This document shows, one piece after another, positions 16,129 to 24,121 of a DNA stretch of 64,000 bases (position 1 is the first letter of the stretch; every line of letters starts with the position of its first letter). The translations under genes and the position numbers were made by a program. The DNA comes from Firm-04 sp964463355 (GTDB lineage Bacteria; Bacillota; Clostridia; Oscillospirales; Ruminococcaceae): assembly GCA_964463355.1 (NCBI GenBank), contig CAYXBP010000006.1, forward strand, positions 41,914 to 105,913. The letters run 5' to 3'. A model generated the notes under the pieces. The model was given only the letters and a program-made list of their open reading frames with translations. It was not told the DNA's origin and made no database searches.

Positions 16129-16497
16129 TTATTCCCCTAAAATATGTCGTTTCAGGCAGCAGAAAGACTCCTCACTGATATGATGTTCCAGCTTACAGGC
16201 ATCCTCTGCGGCGGTTTCCGCAGAAACACCGATCTGGATCAGCCAGTCGGTCAGCACCTGATGCCGTTCATATATGCGCTCAGCGACCTCTCTGCCAGAC
16301 TCGGTCAGAGCCAGCTCACCGTCATCCTCCACGCGAATGAAACCGCCGTCACGCAGAATCCCTGCGGCGCGGCTCACACTTGGTTTGGAAACCTCCAGTT
16401 CCCTCGCAACATCAATCGAACGGGAAGATTTGCCCTGTGAACGCAACATAAGGATCGTTTCCAGATAGTTTTCCCCTGATTCATAGAGTTTTGCCAT
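16129..16497 (-). CDS. DtxR/MntR-family metal-dependent transcriptional regulator
   Basis: 122 residues: winged helix-turn-helix (SRSIDVARELEVSKPSVSRAAGIL) followed by the dimerisation/metal domain (ERHQVLTDWL ... AEDACKLEHHISEESF) with the His, Glu and Cys ligands typical of this family. The short length without SH3-like domain fits MntR or a related Clostridia subgroup. It should repress metal uptake when Mn or Fe is bound. No transporter gene is adjacent, so its target lies elsewhere. Confidence 0.88.
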   Translation of the reverse strand: MAKLYESGENYLETILMLRSQGKSSRSIDVARELEVSKPSVSRAAGILRDGGFIRVEDDGELALTESGREVAERIYERHQVLTDWLIQIGVSAETAAEDACKLEHHISEESFCCLKRHILGE

Positions 16498-16570
16498 TGT
16501 TCCGCCGCCTTTCTGCGCGATGTACTTCAGGCAATGCCGCGTAAAGCAGATGCGCCTTCATTATATTTAC

Positions 16571-16599
16571 AGTATAACAGAAACCGCCCTGATTGTCAA
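16571..16599 (-). promoter_or_regulatory. Promoter of the DtxR/MntR-type gene
   Basis: TTGACA (16594-16599) and TATACT (16571-16576), 17-base spacer, minus strand. The -35 box overlaps the last codons of trmO, so the promoter lies within the trmO transcript. Confidence 0.8.
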
Positions 16600-17273
16600 G
16601 CGTGGGCAATCTCGCTGACGGTCAGCACATCGCCGTTTACCATAAAACGGATGTCATATTCGCCGTAGGCAATGCCATAGATGCGTTCGGGGTCATCGCT
16701 GTATCCGGGACGGGGATCTTGCGCAAGAATCGCCATGACCGTATCACGCTCAGAAGCAGGCAGTTTTGCCAGCAACGTGGGGGTGATTCTCACTTGCAGC
16801 ACATGCTGCTTGGTTTCGGCAGTGTAGCCTTCGGTGGCTTCAGGGTGGCAATCGGCGATGGGTATGTAGGGTTTGATATCGTAGATCGGTGTGCCGTCCA
16901 TCAAATCAATACCTGATACGGAAAGTACGATTCTGCCTTCACGCTGAGAGAACTGTTCCAATTTGACGCAGGATAAACCGATGCTGTTGGGGCGAAATGG
17001 TGAACGTGTTGCAAATACGCCCATGCGACGATTACCTCCAAGACGGGGCGGCCGCACTGTAGGCAACCATGTTTTCCCCTCTGGAAGTGCCGCATCGGAG
17101 AACCCCCATATTAGCCAGATGTGCGAAAATTGTTCCAGCCCACGGAAAGCCTCTGGGCGGCTGAATGGCTGCTCCATGATAATCTCACCGTGCAGCTCCT
17201 GTACTAAGCCACTTTGGCGTGGTATACCGAATTTTGTTGCGAAAGGCATATGCATATATGCAATGGGTTTCAT
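16596..17273 (-). CDS. trmO: tRNA (N6-threonylcarbamoyladenosine(37)-N6)-methyltransferase, TrmO/TsaA family
   Basis: 225 residues from the ATG at 17273 (AAAGGAG upstream). Family motifs: GIPRQSGLV, HIWLIWGF, RSPFRPNSIGLS and LDLMDGTPIYDIKPYIP-type end of the barrel, here GIDLMDGTPIYDIKPYIP. In E. coli the enzyme methylates t6A37 in tRNA-Thr(GGU), and a tRNA with exactly that anticodon lies at 23150. The C-terminal extension (about residues 150-225) is as in full-length TrmO. Monocistronic; ends inside the promoter of the next gene. Confidence 0.92.
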   Translation of the reverse strand: MKPIAYMHMPFATKFGIPRQSGLVQELHGEIIMEQPFSRPEAFRGLEQFSHIWLIWGFSDAALPEGKTWLPTVRPPRLGGNRRMGVFATRSPFRPNSIGLSCVKLEQFSQREGRIVLSVSGIDLMDGTPIYDIKPYIPIADCHPEATEGYTAETKQHVLQVRITPTLLAKLPASERDTVMAILAQDPRPGYSDDPERIYGIAYGEYDIRFMVNGDVLTVSEIAHA

Positions 17274-17312
17274 AGTGCAACGGCTCCTTTGGGTCGATGT
17301 GTTGTGCTTTTT

Positions 17313-17336
17313 ATTATAGCACAGATTCTGACAAAA
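17313..17336 (-). promoter_or_regulatory. Extended -10 promoter of trmO
   Basis: TGCTATAAT (TATAAT at 17313-17318) on the minus strand, an extended -10 element. Only a poor -35 (TGACTT, 16 bases away) is present. From 17340 to 17600 I see no gene or structure. Confidence 0.5.
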
Positions 17337-17601
17337 GTCACGGCTTTTTGCAAAGAGACGTTGAAAAAACTGGAAAAATGCATATCCTGCGTGATTGGAC
17401 GAAAGTATATTATATGCCATGCGCGGCTTTTGCGAAATACAATGCAACCACAATATTTGGCCTGTAAAAGTTTAAGAAAGACGCACATCTTGTAAATGTT
17501 ACCAGTTTGTAATTGTTTTGCTGCTCGAACACAATAGACCGCTTTCTGGCTTGCGAACGAATGTTTTATTTGTTTCGATGCGAAATTATGTCGCGAAAAG
17601 A

Positions 17602-17630
17602 TTGACAATCGCATCGAAATGTGTTACAAT
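17602..17630 (+). promoter_or_regulatory. Promoter of the dockerin cysteine-peptidase-like gene
   Basis: TTGACA (17602-17607) and TACAAT (17625-17630) with a 17-base spacer, followed by a leader of about 95 bases. Confidence 0.75.
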
Positions 17631-17733
17631 AAGGTTACATACAGACACGATATATGGGAACAGCATGTTATGGAGCATCGGAGTACAACATTCAATTTTG
17701 TTATGAATCAAATCGCGTAAGGAGTGAAACGCA

Positions 17734-18984
17734 ATGCACAATTTACATCCTTTCGGCAAGGCGATGCGTACCATTTTTTGTACATTCTGTCTTGCGACGC
17801 TTCTCTGTACCCATGTATTGCACCCCAGCGTGTATGCAGAGGAGGAAACGATTGCTGTGCCTGTGATCGGTCTGGAGGAGTATGATATCTGCTATACTGC
17901 ATCAGAGGCATTAACCGAACAGATGGAGTCAGTGTTTGCAGGTAATATCAATCTTGCAATGGATGCTGATCGCACCCCTGTTTCCATCTCTCTGGCTGTG
18001 GCTTCTTCGCTGGATATTAATACTACATATTACGCCCACAGTTCCAGTTCTTATGTAACAGGTATGCAGTGCTATATCTATGCACAGGCGGTTTATGCAA
18101 CCCTGTTTGATGATCTGCCTTATCATGGCGCAGGTACGAAATGGTATGATTACTCCGCACAGGTGATGGGACAATCGCCTACGGTGGATTACAGGACCTT
18201 TACTGCTGCCAAGGTGATGCCTGGTGCTTATTTGCGTACTACCGATCAGCTGGATGGGACATATAACGGTTCGGTGGGGCATTCGTTGATTGTGCTAGGG
18301 TACAATGAAAATGGACTGACGATTCTGGAGGGCAACGCCGATAATCGTGGCTTGATTCGAATCATTACCTATACATGGGATGATTTCAATGCGCGTGTGC
18401 TGACCCGTTATGGCAGAGTGATCTCTCATGTGGTGCAGCCGCGAGAGGATGTCTACCTTGACAAGTACGGCTTGGCGTTTGAGATTCTTGCCGCAGGAGA
18501 AGACGAAAATACGCCACCTGTATCTACAGGAAGCTTTACTATGCACCGCCAGAATGGGCGTATGCAGTTACCAGAGCTGGGCGAAGACTTTACATGGTCA
18601 AGCAGCGATGAAGCCATTGCCACCGTGGATGAGAACGGTGAGTTGACTGCGGTAGGTGATGGTGCGGTCACGATTGTTGCTACAAATGGTACCGATAGTT
18701 ACAGCTACCGTGTGACGGTTTCTCTGGTGGCGTGGGAGGACCTGGGTGATCTCAATGGGGATGCCACGGTCAATACGAACGATGCGATTATCCTGCTGCG
18801 TTATTATACAGATCGACTGATAGACGGTACCGTTGAAACGGATGAGCAGATGCTGCGACTAGGTGATATTGATGACAATGGCATACTGAATACCGCTGAT
18901 GCTATTCTGGTGCTGCGATACTATGTTGCAGTGCTTTCCGATGCTTCCCTTTCACCAGAAGCACGCTGGAATACCATGTTGTAG
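17734..18984 (+). CDS. Secreted dockerin protein with papain-like (NlpC/P60-CHAP-like) domain and Big2 domain
   Basis: 416 residues. A signal peptide (to about residue 35) precedes a domain with a possible Cys-His-Asn/Asp set: Cys113 in TGMQCYIYAQAVY, His183 in VGHSLIVLGY and Asn201/Asp203 in EGNAD. The spacing and the hydrophobic strand after His resemble CHAP/NlpC or C39-like peptidases, though sequence identity is too low for a named family. A Big2-like domain follows (about 265-330, WSSSDEAIATVDENGELTAVGDG), then a type I dockerin (337-402) with two Ca-binding repeats GDLNGDATVNTNDA and GDIDDNGILNTADA. It should dock to a cohesin of the cellulosome. RBS AAGGAG precedes the ATG. Confidence 0.85.
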   Translation: MHNLHPFGKAMRTIFCTFCLATLLCTHVLHPSVYAEEETIAVPVIGLEEYDICYTASEALTEQMESVFAGNINLAMDADRTPVSISLAVASSLDINTTYYAHSSSSYVTGMQCYIYAQAVYATLFDDLPYHGAGTKWYDYSAQVMGQSPTVDYRTFTAAKVMPGAYLRTTDQLDGTYNGSVGHSLIVLGYNENGLTILEGNADNRGLIRIITYTWDDFNARVLTRYGRVISHVVQPREDVYLDKYGLAFEILAAGEDENTPPVSTGSFTMHRQNGRMQLPELGEDFTWSSSDEAIATVDENGELTAVGDGAVTIVATNGTDSYSYRVTVSLVAWEDLGDLNGDATVNTNDAIILLRYYTDRLIDGTVETDEQMLRLGDIDDNGILNTADAILVLRYYVAVLSDASLSPEARWNTML

Positions 18985-19000
18985 TTTCTTTCTGCAATGA

Positions 19001-19023
19001 TGTCCCCTTTTCTAAAGGGGACA
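19001..19023 (+). terminator. Hairpin after the dockerin gene
   Basis: A perfect 10-bp stem TGTCCCCTTT / AAAGGGGACA with a 3-base loop, 17 bases after the stop codon. The tail is only moderately T-rich. Confidence 0.6.
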
Positions 19024-19104
19024 ATTCAGTCTGTTGAGAAGTCTGTGAGATCATTCTGCATCCATTCACGGCGATGTCCCTTAAAAACATTATCATAGAG
19101 TCCA

Positions 19105-19150
19105 CGAGGGAAAAGCGAATAAGACCGCCTTTCCCTCGTTGTGGTTTTCA
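19105..19150 (+). terminator. Second terminator-like hairpin, 19105-19138
   Basis: CGAGGGAAAAGCG pairs with CGCCTTTCCCTCG (one mismatch) around an 8-base loop, followed by TTGTGGTTTTC. It lies between converging genes. A palindrome (TATATACTATTATAGTATATA, about 19203-19223) lies further on; nothing else is seen before 19239. Confidence 0.6.
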
Positions 19151-19238
19151 TCCTATTTTTCCTGAAACACGCCATGCATTTCGTGGCGAATGGAGCATCT
19201 CTATATACTATTATAGTATATAAGAAGTTATCCAGTGC

Positions 19239-19973
19239 TTAGTTCTCTTTTCCTATTGCGGCACGCAATGCGCGCAACTCTTCCGCGGTTAGATCACGCC
19301 ACGTACCTGGCTTCAGCATACCCAGCCTTACTGGCCCGATACTGATGCGACGCAGACGGGCGACCTCCAAGCCCACGGCATCGCACATACGCCGCACCTC
19401 GCGTTTTTTGCCCTCGTGGATTGTTATCAGCAACACCACGCGGTTTGGCTCTTTGACCTGTGTTACAATATTGGCAGGTGATGTGACAAAACCGTCATCC
19501 AGTTTCACGCCAATGGACATACGGGCAAGCTGTTCTTCGGAAACAGGCGGACGCACAGTAACGCGATAGGTTTTGGAAATCTCTCGCGAAGGGTGCATGA
19601 TACTGTTTGCAAAATTGCCGTCATTGGTGAACAGCAACAGTCCTTCCGAGTTTTTATCCAATCTGCCAACAGGATAAACACGTTCTGGGATATCCGTCAG
19701 CAGATCGGTCACGCAGCGACGACCCTGTTCATCGGCAAGCGTGGTCACGTAGCCACGGGGCTTATTCATCATAATATAGCGGAAAACTTTCTTTTTCGGG
19801 ATCATGATCGGTGTGCCATCCACCGTGATATGGTCGCGGGTGGTAGCTTTATCGCCCAGCTTTACCGGTCTGCCATTCACCATTACGCGCTTCTGTTGGA
19901 TGAGTGCTTCGGCTTTACGGCGTGAACAATAGCCTGAATCCGAAAGCAGCTTTTGCAGCCTGATTTTTTCCAT
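19239..19973 (-). CDS. rluB: 23S rRNA pseudouridine synthase (RluB family)
   Basis: 244 residues: an S4 RNA-binding domain (MEKIRLQKLLSDSGYCSRRKAE, to ~60), then a RsuA/RluB catalytic domain with the key Asp in GRLDKNSEGLLLFTNDG and the EGKKREVRRMC motif. It modifies uridine in 23S helix 89 in the family. It starts at the ATG at 19973, 28 bases after ytfJ, and is usually in one operon with the ytfI/ytfJ genes in Clostridia, as here. Confidence 0.92.
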   Translation of the reverse strand: MEKIRLQKLLSDSGYCSRRKAEALIQQKRVMVNGRPVKLGDKATTRDHITVDGTPIMIPKKKVFRYIMMNKPRGYVTTLADEQGRRCVTDLLTDIPERVYPVGRLDKNSEGLLLFTNDGNFANSIMHPSREISKTYRVTVRPPVSEEQLARMSIGVKLDDGFVTSPANIVTQVKEPNRVVLLITIHEGKKREVRRMCDAVGLEVARLRRISIGPVRLGMLKPGTWRDLTAEELRALRAAIGKEN

Positions 19974-20001
19974 TTGTGATATGCTCCATTCTGGTGCTGA
20001 T

Positions 20002-20418
20002 TTACTCGCTCTGTGCAGCGTTCAGCATTTGTTCTTCCTGTTTTTTGGTGAGGAAAGCGGTTAGCTTATCCACCAGATCCGGCACCATATTCACCACAGC
20101 GTTAGTGGGATTTGCATGAATGGAAAGCTGCATGAGCTTCACATCGGTGCCATTGATCACGAGAAACCCCACGGGAGTAACTGTAACACCTGCGCCACCG
20201 CCGCCGCCGTACATATCTTTTGCGACTTTTGTGGGCAGATCAGAACCGCCAGATGCGAATCCGAAAGATATTTTGGAAACGGGTATCACCATTGTGCCAC
20301 CCTCACACTGAATGGGCGTGCCGATGATGGTGTTGGCATCCACCATGCTGCGAATTTCTTCCATTGTGACACGCATGGTATCCTGCACTGGGTGTTGTCC
20401 GTTTTGACGCTCGCTCAT
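20002..20418 (-). CDS. ytfJ: GerW/YtfJ-family sporulation protein
   Basis: 138 residues. Family features: IRSMVDANTIIGTPIQ, then VIPVSKISFGFASGG and a glycine run (GGGGGAG) before VTVTPVGFLVING. In Bacillus the orthologue is made in the forespore and is needed for normal germination. AGGAGG is 5-7 bases before the ATG at 20418. It follows the DUF2953 gene by 74 bases. Confidence 0.93.
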   Translation of the reverse strand: MSERQNGQHPVQDTMRVTMEEIRSMVDANTIIGTPIQCEGGTMVIPVSKISFGFASGGSDLPTKVAKDMYGGGGGAGVTVTPVGFLVINGTDVKLMQLSIHANPTNAVVNMVPDLVDKLTAFLTKKQEEQMLNAAQSE

Positions 20419-20492
20419 AACTGAATCCTCCTGAAGTTTTGATTAGGGTATCGTATCAAGGCAACGCAGATTCTGCGCGTTGCCGCCTCAAG

Positions 20493-21344
20493 TCATGCAG
20501 TAGGCAATGGTGCTGATTCGGCATCCTCCTGCTTTTTTTGTTGTTCCTGCCGACGCACACGCCACAGGGTGCGCCACAAAAAGGGTATCACGATGCCGAA
20601 GCCCAGTCCCAGCATAGTCATCGGGGAGATCCAAAGTTCGCCGCTGCACTGCGTCGTGCAAAATGGGTCGAAAAAATCGGCGCGAATGCGAATCGCTTTT
20701 GGCTTTACAGTGATATGGCATTGCAGCTTGCCCAGTGTGCGGTAGACTGCACTGCATACAGCACCGTACAAAACCGCTGTTTTGGCAGCATCGTTGGTTC
20801 CCACAGTGATACCGACATACAATTTGCGCAGATAGATATGGCGCAGCAAAAACCGTAGTGGGGGCGCAAGAGATGCAAGGGCATCGTCGATGAGTGCCTT
20901 CCATTGGGCGAAGCCGTGAGGTTTTATGCGGTCAAGCAGGGAACGTTTTGGGGACTTCTTCTTTTGGGTATTGTCTGTGCGCGCTTGCTTGGCATCTGAT
21001 TGCTCTGCGTGAAAGAAATCTGCATCGTCGTCCGTATCGGGTACAGTATCGGGCGCTGCCGATTGTTTTGTGGGGGGCGTGTCATCGATGATGGGCGGTG
21101 CATCTCCGCTGCCCAGAAACAGAAGGTCATCTTCCTCAATGATATCGTCCTCTGTTGGTTGTACAGTATCCTTCGGCATTGTCGCAGTTTGGGCATCGGA
21201 GCTTTTGCTAAACAGGCAAAAACAGGCATAACAAAGTTGAATCTGCCACTTTTTTTTGCCATGCAAGGCAAAGCGCAGACGCATGGGCAGCAACAAAAGC
21301 AGACAGAGCAGGGCAAGCACAATAAAAAAGATTGTCCAGCCCAT
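20493..21344 (-). CDS. DUF2953 (YtfI-like) protein
   Basis: 283 residues from the ATG at 21344 (AAGGGG upstream). It has an N-terminal membrane segment (WTIFFIVLALLCLLLLLPMRL), a long acidic, low-complexity middle (about 45-115, rich in Asp, Glu, Thr and Pro), a conserved region (HIYLRKLYVGITVGTNDAAKTAVLYGAV) diagnostic of DUF2953, and a second hydrophobic segment near residue 250 before an E/Q-rich tail. In sporeformers the gene stands before ytfJ, as it does here. Function unknown; forespore expression is likely by association. Confidence 0.85.
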   Translation of the reverse strand: MGWTIFFIVLALLCLLLLLPMRLRFALHGKKKWQIQLCYACFCLFSKSSDAQTATMPKDTVQPTEDDIIEEDDLLFLGSGDAPPIIDDTPPTKQSAAPDTVPDTDDDADFFHAEQSDAKQARTDNTQKKKSPKRSLLDRIKPHGFAQWKALIDDALASLAPPLRFLLRHIYLRKLYVGITVGTNDAAKTAVLYGAVCSAVYRTLGKLQCHITVKPKAIRIRADFFDPFCTTQCSGELWISPMTMLGLGFGIVIPFLWRTLWRVRRQEQQKKQEDAESAPLPTA

Positions 21345-21392
21345 ATGCTTCACCCCTTCATTTTGATTGCGACATACACTCCATTTTAGAAT

Positions 21393-21421
21393 AGTATACC
21401 ACTTTTTACAAAGAAATGCAA
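21393..21421 (-). promoter_or_regulatory. Promoter for the ytfI-ytfJ-rluB unit
   Basis: TTGCAT (21416-21421) and TATACT (21393-21398) with a 17-base spacer on the minus strand, about 50 bases before the DUF2953 start. Confidence 0.6.
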
Positions 21422-21463
21422 GTAGAATCTGCAAATGACTTGGGTCAAACGCATGAAAAATCA

Positions 21464-21501
21464 AAAGCCACCTTTGGATGAAGCACATCAAAGGTAGCTT
21501 T
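21464..21501 (-). terminator. Terminator of the GH25 gene
   Basis: AAAGC(c)ACCTTTG(g)ATG at 21464-21480 pairs with CATCAAAGGT(a)GCTTT at 21486-21501; on the minus strand it runs into TTTTGATTTTTC. Confidence 0.75.
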
Positions 21502-21554
21502 GGGTCTGATATAGCTGAGGTGGCATATGTAGAATGGCTTTGTGCTTGCTGTAC

Positions 21555-22832
21555 TCAGGTTAGTGGCGTGCAGTGATTGAATCCGCCGTTTTGAATAATG
21601 GAGGGGTAGTCATAGTAGCTGTAGTTCAAGTCAACATCGCAGTCGATGCCATTCACCTTGCCAGTGCAGGAAAACTGCCACATCCCGTAGTCGCCGTTGT
21701 AGTAGGTATCGGGTGCATACTGTGCAACCCATACGCCGTATTTCTGGCGCATCTCCTGTGTATACAGACTTTTCAGGGGGCTTGCGGAGCTGTACACGAC
21801 TACGTAATATCCATTGGCTTCCATGGTAGAGCAGAACGCATCAATGATTGCAGAGAAATCTTTTGCGGACATTTCCCACTGCTTCGGACGTTCAACATCA
21901 AATGCAATGGGATATTGGAATGCACGGTCGCCTAGCACTGCCATGCAGGTTTCGGCTTCGGCAACAGCTTCTTCAGGAGTCAGCGCATAGGAATACCAAT
22001 ACGCACCCACTGGCAGACCTGCCGCCACAGCACCGTCATAATGTTGTGCAAAGTAGGGGTCGCTGCGGTAGCTGGGATCACCCGAACCAGAGCCTGCACG
22101 AATCATTGCAAATGCGATATCCTTGCGGTCTGTCACAACCTCATCCCATCGAATGTTCCCTTGCCACTTAGAAACATCTACGCCGAAGGCAAAGGGCTTG
22201 CGTTCATTTTTTGTACCATATGCGGCGTGCGCGGGGATCTTGACAGAGCCTTTTTCGATCAGCAGGGAAGAAATCTCGACGCCTTCGCTGTCATAAAACA
22301 GTGTATCGGAGATAGAAACAGAATAGGAAAGCTTCGCCTCGGCACTATCCAATACCGTGAATTGTATAGAGAACAATGTGGCATCTTTTGCGGGGGCGGT
22401 GCTGTTTTCCGCAACGCACACCACTGAGCCATGAATGCCGCTGGGTAATACCATAGCGGTGGTATCAGCCAAGTCGCCATCGTAGGTATAGGCGACTGTT
22501 TCCTGCTCGTACGCAAGTTCCAGACCGCTGGTATCGTAGTGTAGCATAAAGGTTGCTTGTGCAAAGCCGGGATTGTTTTGCAATTTCACGTCAACGCTGA
22601 TAGTGTCACCGGGCATTGCCTCCTGCTCATTGACATCAATAACCAGTGGTTTTGCGGCAGCGACACTTTCGCGCTTAGCGAGAATCAGATCAAACACATT
22701 GATTGTGCCGTCACCATTGCGGTCGGTTAATGTATCGGGCAAAGCAGATACGGGTGTAATGCAGGCGGTTACGGTGAGCATTGCACCGACCAATGCGCTC
22801 AAAGATCGCGCAATTATTCTTTTTGCTCTCAT
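21555..22832 (-). CDS. Secreted GH25 muramidase with cohesin-like domain and single dockerin repeat
   Basis: 425 residues from the ATG at 22832 (AAAGAGG upstream). Order: signal peptide (1-~31), one dockerin-type Ca-binding repeat (DRNGDGTINVFDLILAKRES, 37-56), a cohesin-like beta-sandwich (about 62-198, opening VIDVNEQEAMPGDTISVDV), and a GH25 lysozyme domain from about 215 (FGVDVSKWQG) with the catalytic pair in AFDVERP (Asp312, Glu314). GH25 enzymes cut the MurNAc-GlcNAc bond of peptidoglycan. A single dockerin half-repeat plus a cohesin on a lysozyme is unusual; it could serve self-association or attachment of the cellulosome to the wall. Confidence 0.85.
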   Translation of the reverse strand: MRAKRIIARSLSALVGAMLTVTACITPVSALPDTLTDRNGDGTINVFDLILAKRESVAAAKPLVIDVNEQEAMPGDTISVDVKLQNNPGFAQATFMLHYDTSGLELAYEQETVAYTYDGDLADTTAMVLPSGIHGSVVCVAENSTAPAKDATLFSIQFTVLDSAEAKLSYSVSISDTLFYDSEGVEISSLLIEKGSVKIPAHAAYGTKNERKPFAFGVDVSKWQGNIRWDEVVTDRKDIAFAMIRAGSGSGDPSYRSDPYFAQHYDGAVAAGLPVGAYWYSYALTPEEAVAEAETCMAVLGDRAFQYPIAFDVERPKQWEMSAKDFSAIIDAFCSTMEANGYYVVVYSSASPLKSLYTQEMRQKYGVWVAQYAPDTYYNGDYGMWQFSCTGKVNGIDCDVDLNYSYYDYPSIIQNGGFNHCTPLT

Positions 22833-22961
22833 AAGGTACCTCTTTCCTTTATTGCGGGCGTTTGATTCGTTGCTGTGTATCATTCCCCCTACACACAGCA
22901 AATCGCTGCCGATCCTTTTTCTATTGACGGCATATTCGTGGTATCATAAGTGATCGCATTC

Positions 22962-22991
22962 ATTATAGCACAAGAAGATACATAATGGCAA
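22962..22991 (-). promoter_or_regulatory. Promoter of the GH25 gene
   Basis: TTGCCA (22986-22991) and TATAAT (22962-22967), 18-base spacer, minus strand. The leader of about 125 bases carries a perfect 8-bp hairpin TGCTGTGT/ACACAGCA at 22871-22900 with a 14-base loop. Confidence 0.55.
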
Positions 22992-23080
22992 GAAGATTCC
23001 GTCATTTTTGTATGTATGTACAAACTATGGATAAAACTTTTGTACACAATGACGAATTTCTTATTCTTCTCAAAAACTGC

Positions 23081-23109
23081 TTGACTTTTGTGCGCGGGCG
23101 TAGTATAAT
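23081..23109 (+). promoter_or_regulatory. Promoter of tRNA-Thr
   Basis: TTGACT (23081-23086) and TATAAT (23104-23109), 17-base spacer, 40 bases before the tRNA. Confidence 0.8.
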
Positions 23110-23149
23110 AATAGGGCAGTCGACAAGAATGCGCTGCTGAACAGGATAT

Positions 23150-23222
23150 GCTGTTTTAGCTCAGTTGGTAGAGCACATCCTTGGTAAGGATGAGGTCGCC
23201 GGTTCAAATCCGGCAAACAGCT
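23150..23222 (+). tRNA. tRNA-Thr (anticodon GGT)
   Basis: 73 bases fold into a full cloverleaf: acceptor GCTGTTT/AAACAGC, D arm with AGCTCAGTTGGTAGAGCA, anticodon stem CATCC/GGATG with loop TTGGTAA (anticodon GGT, reading ACC and ACU), and TPsiC arm GCCGG/CCGGC with GTTCAAATC. CCA is not encoded. A37 is present, the site used by TrmO, whose gene is in the same window. Confidence 0.97.
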
Positions 23223-23225
23223 TGT

Positions 23226-23260
23226 AAAAGCCTCTTTGCGTGATGCAGAGAGGCTTTTCT
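23226..23260 (+). terminator. Terminator of the tRNA gene
   Basis: AAAAGCCTCT (23226-23235) pairs with AGAGGCTTTT (23249-23258), ending in TTTTCTC. Confidence 0.8.
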
Positions 23261-23286
23261 CATGTTATCGCCCATATCTGCGTGAT

Positions 23287-23330
23287 GCAAGCCATTTCTG
23301 CGTAGTTTACACAGAAATGGCTTTTGCATT
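23287..23330 (+). terminator. Second hairpin downstream of tRNA-Thr
   Basis: AAGCCATTTCTG (23289-23300) and CAGAAATGGCTT (23312-23323) form a perfect 12-bp stem followed by TTGCATT. The word GCGTGATGCA precedes it (23280-23289) and also sits in the loop region of the tRNA terminator (23238-23247), suggesting the two hairpins arose by duplication. No gene lies between this and 23589. Confidence 0.55.
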
Positions 23331-23497
23331 CGCTATCATTTTCTATATGTTGTGTGCCTGCTGAACAAATGTTTCTACCAGTTGCATTTTTGCGGCAACT
23401 ATCCCATGGGCACTTTTTATAATGTTATCGCATAAAGGAATGTGCAAACAGGTATTGGCGGCATTGTACAAACTAATTATTTTATTTATCATCCCCC

Positions 23498-23526
23498 TTG
23501 ACAAATCCTGCTAAGTATGATATAAT
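23498..23526 (+). promoter_or_regulatory. Promoter of the ACT-protein/hom operon
   Basis: TTGACA (23498-23503) and TATAAT (23521-23526) with a 17-base spacer: full consensus. The leader of about 55 bases shows no T-box or known amino-acid riboswitch. Confidence 0.85.
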
Positions 23527-23589
23527 GATTGCTATGGATGGACAACTGTCCATCATACACGGAATATTTTGCGGAAAGAGGTGTGATCC

Positions 23590-24069
23590 ATGACCGATGT
23601 TGACACCGATACCGATATGCTGGAAACAGCGCAGAGTTCCCAGAACTGGGTTGTTGTGGATGCCTCTGTTCTGCCAGAAGTCATCCTGAAAGTGCTGACG
23701 GTCAAGCGTATGCTTGCAAACCGTGAGGTGAAAAGCTCTGCTGCCGCTTGCCGCAGTGTAGGAATCTCGCGCAGTGCTTTTTATAAATATCGGGATTCGG
23801 TTTTTGTATATGAAGAACAGATGCAGCAGAAGGTGTTTACCATTATGCTGTTTTTACGCGACCGTTCTGGTGTCCTTTCCGGTGTTCTGGCTGCTTTGTA
23901 TGCCGCAGATGCCAATCTGCTGACCATTAACCAGAGCGTACCCGTGGATGGCGCAGCCATTGTAACGGTTTCATTCCGTATGGAAAATGCTGCCCGTGTG
24001 CCTGCACTTTGCCAATCGCTTCGTGTGCTGGAGGGCGTAACAGAAGTTCGGCTGCTTTCGGGCTTCTGA
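23590..24069 (+). CDS. ACT-domain protein, PheB/UPF0735 family
   Basis: 159 residues: a helix-turn-helix-like region (SAAACRSVGISRSAFYKYRDSVF, about 50-75) followed by an ACT domain (about 82-155, TIMLFLRDRSGVLSGVLAALYAADANLLTINQSVP). ACT domains bind amino acids. The gene stands just before homoserine dehydrogenase, an arrangement common in Clostridia and Bacilli, so it may sense threonine, methionine or an aromatic amino acid and regulate the pathway or its own operon. AGAGGTG precedes the ATG. Confidence 0.88.
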   Translation: MTDVDTDTDMLETAQSSQNWVVVDASVLPEVILKVLTVKRMLANREVKSSAAACRSVGISRSAFYKYRDSVFVYEEQMQQKVFTIMLFLRDRSGVLSGVLAALYAADANLLTINQSVPVDGAAIVTVSFRMENAARVPALCQSLRVLEGVTEVRLLSGF

Positions 24070-24121
24070 ACAATCAGATATCAGAAAGGAGCTTTCTGCG
24101 GTGTGCGGAAAGTAAGATCGT

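Noticed and set aside
24070..24121. T-box or amino-acid riboswitch ahead of hom
   Set aside because: The leader before the operon and this gap are too short, and no T-box sequence (AGGGTGG-type) is seen.
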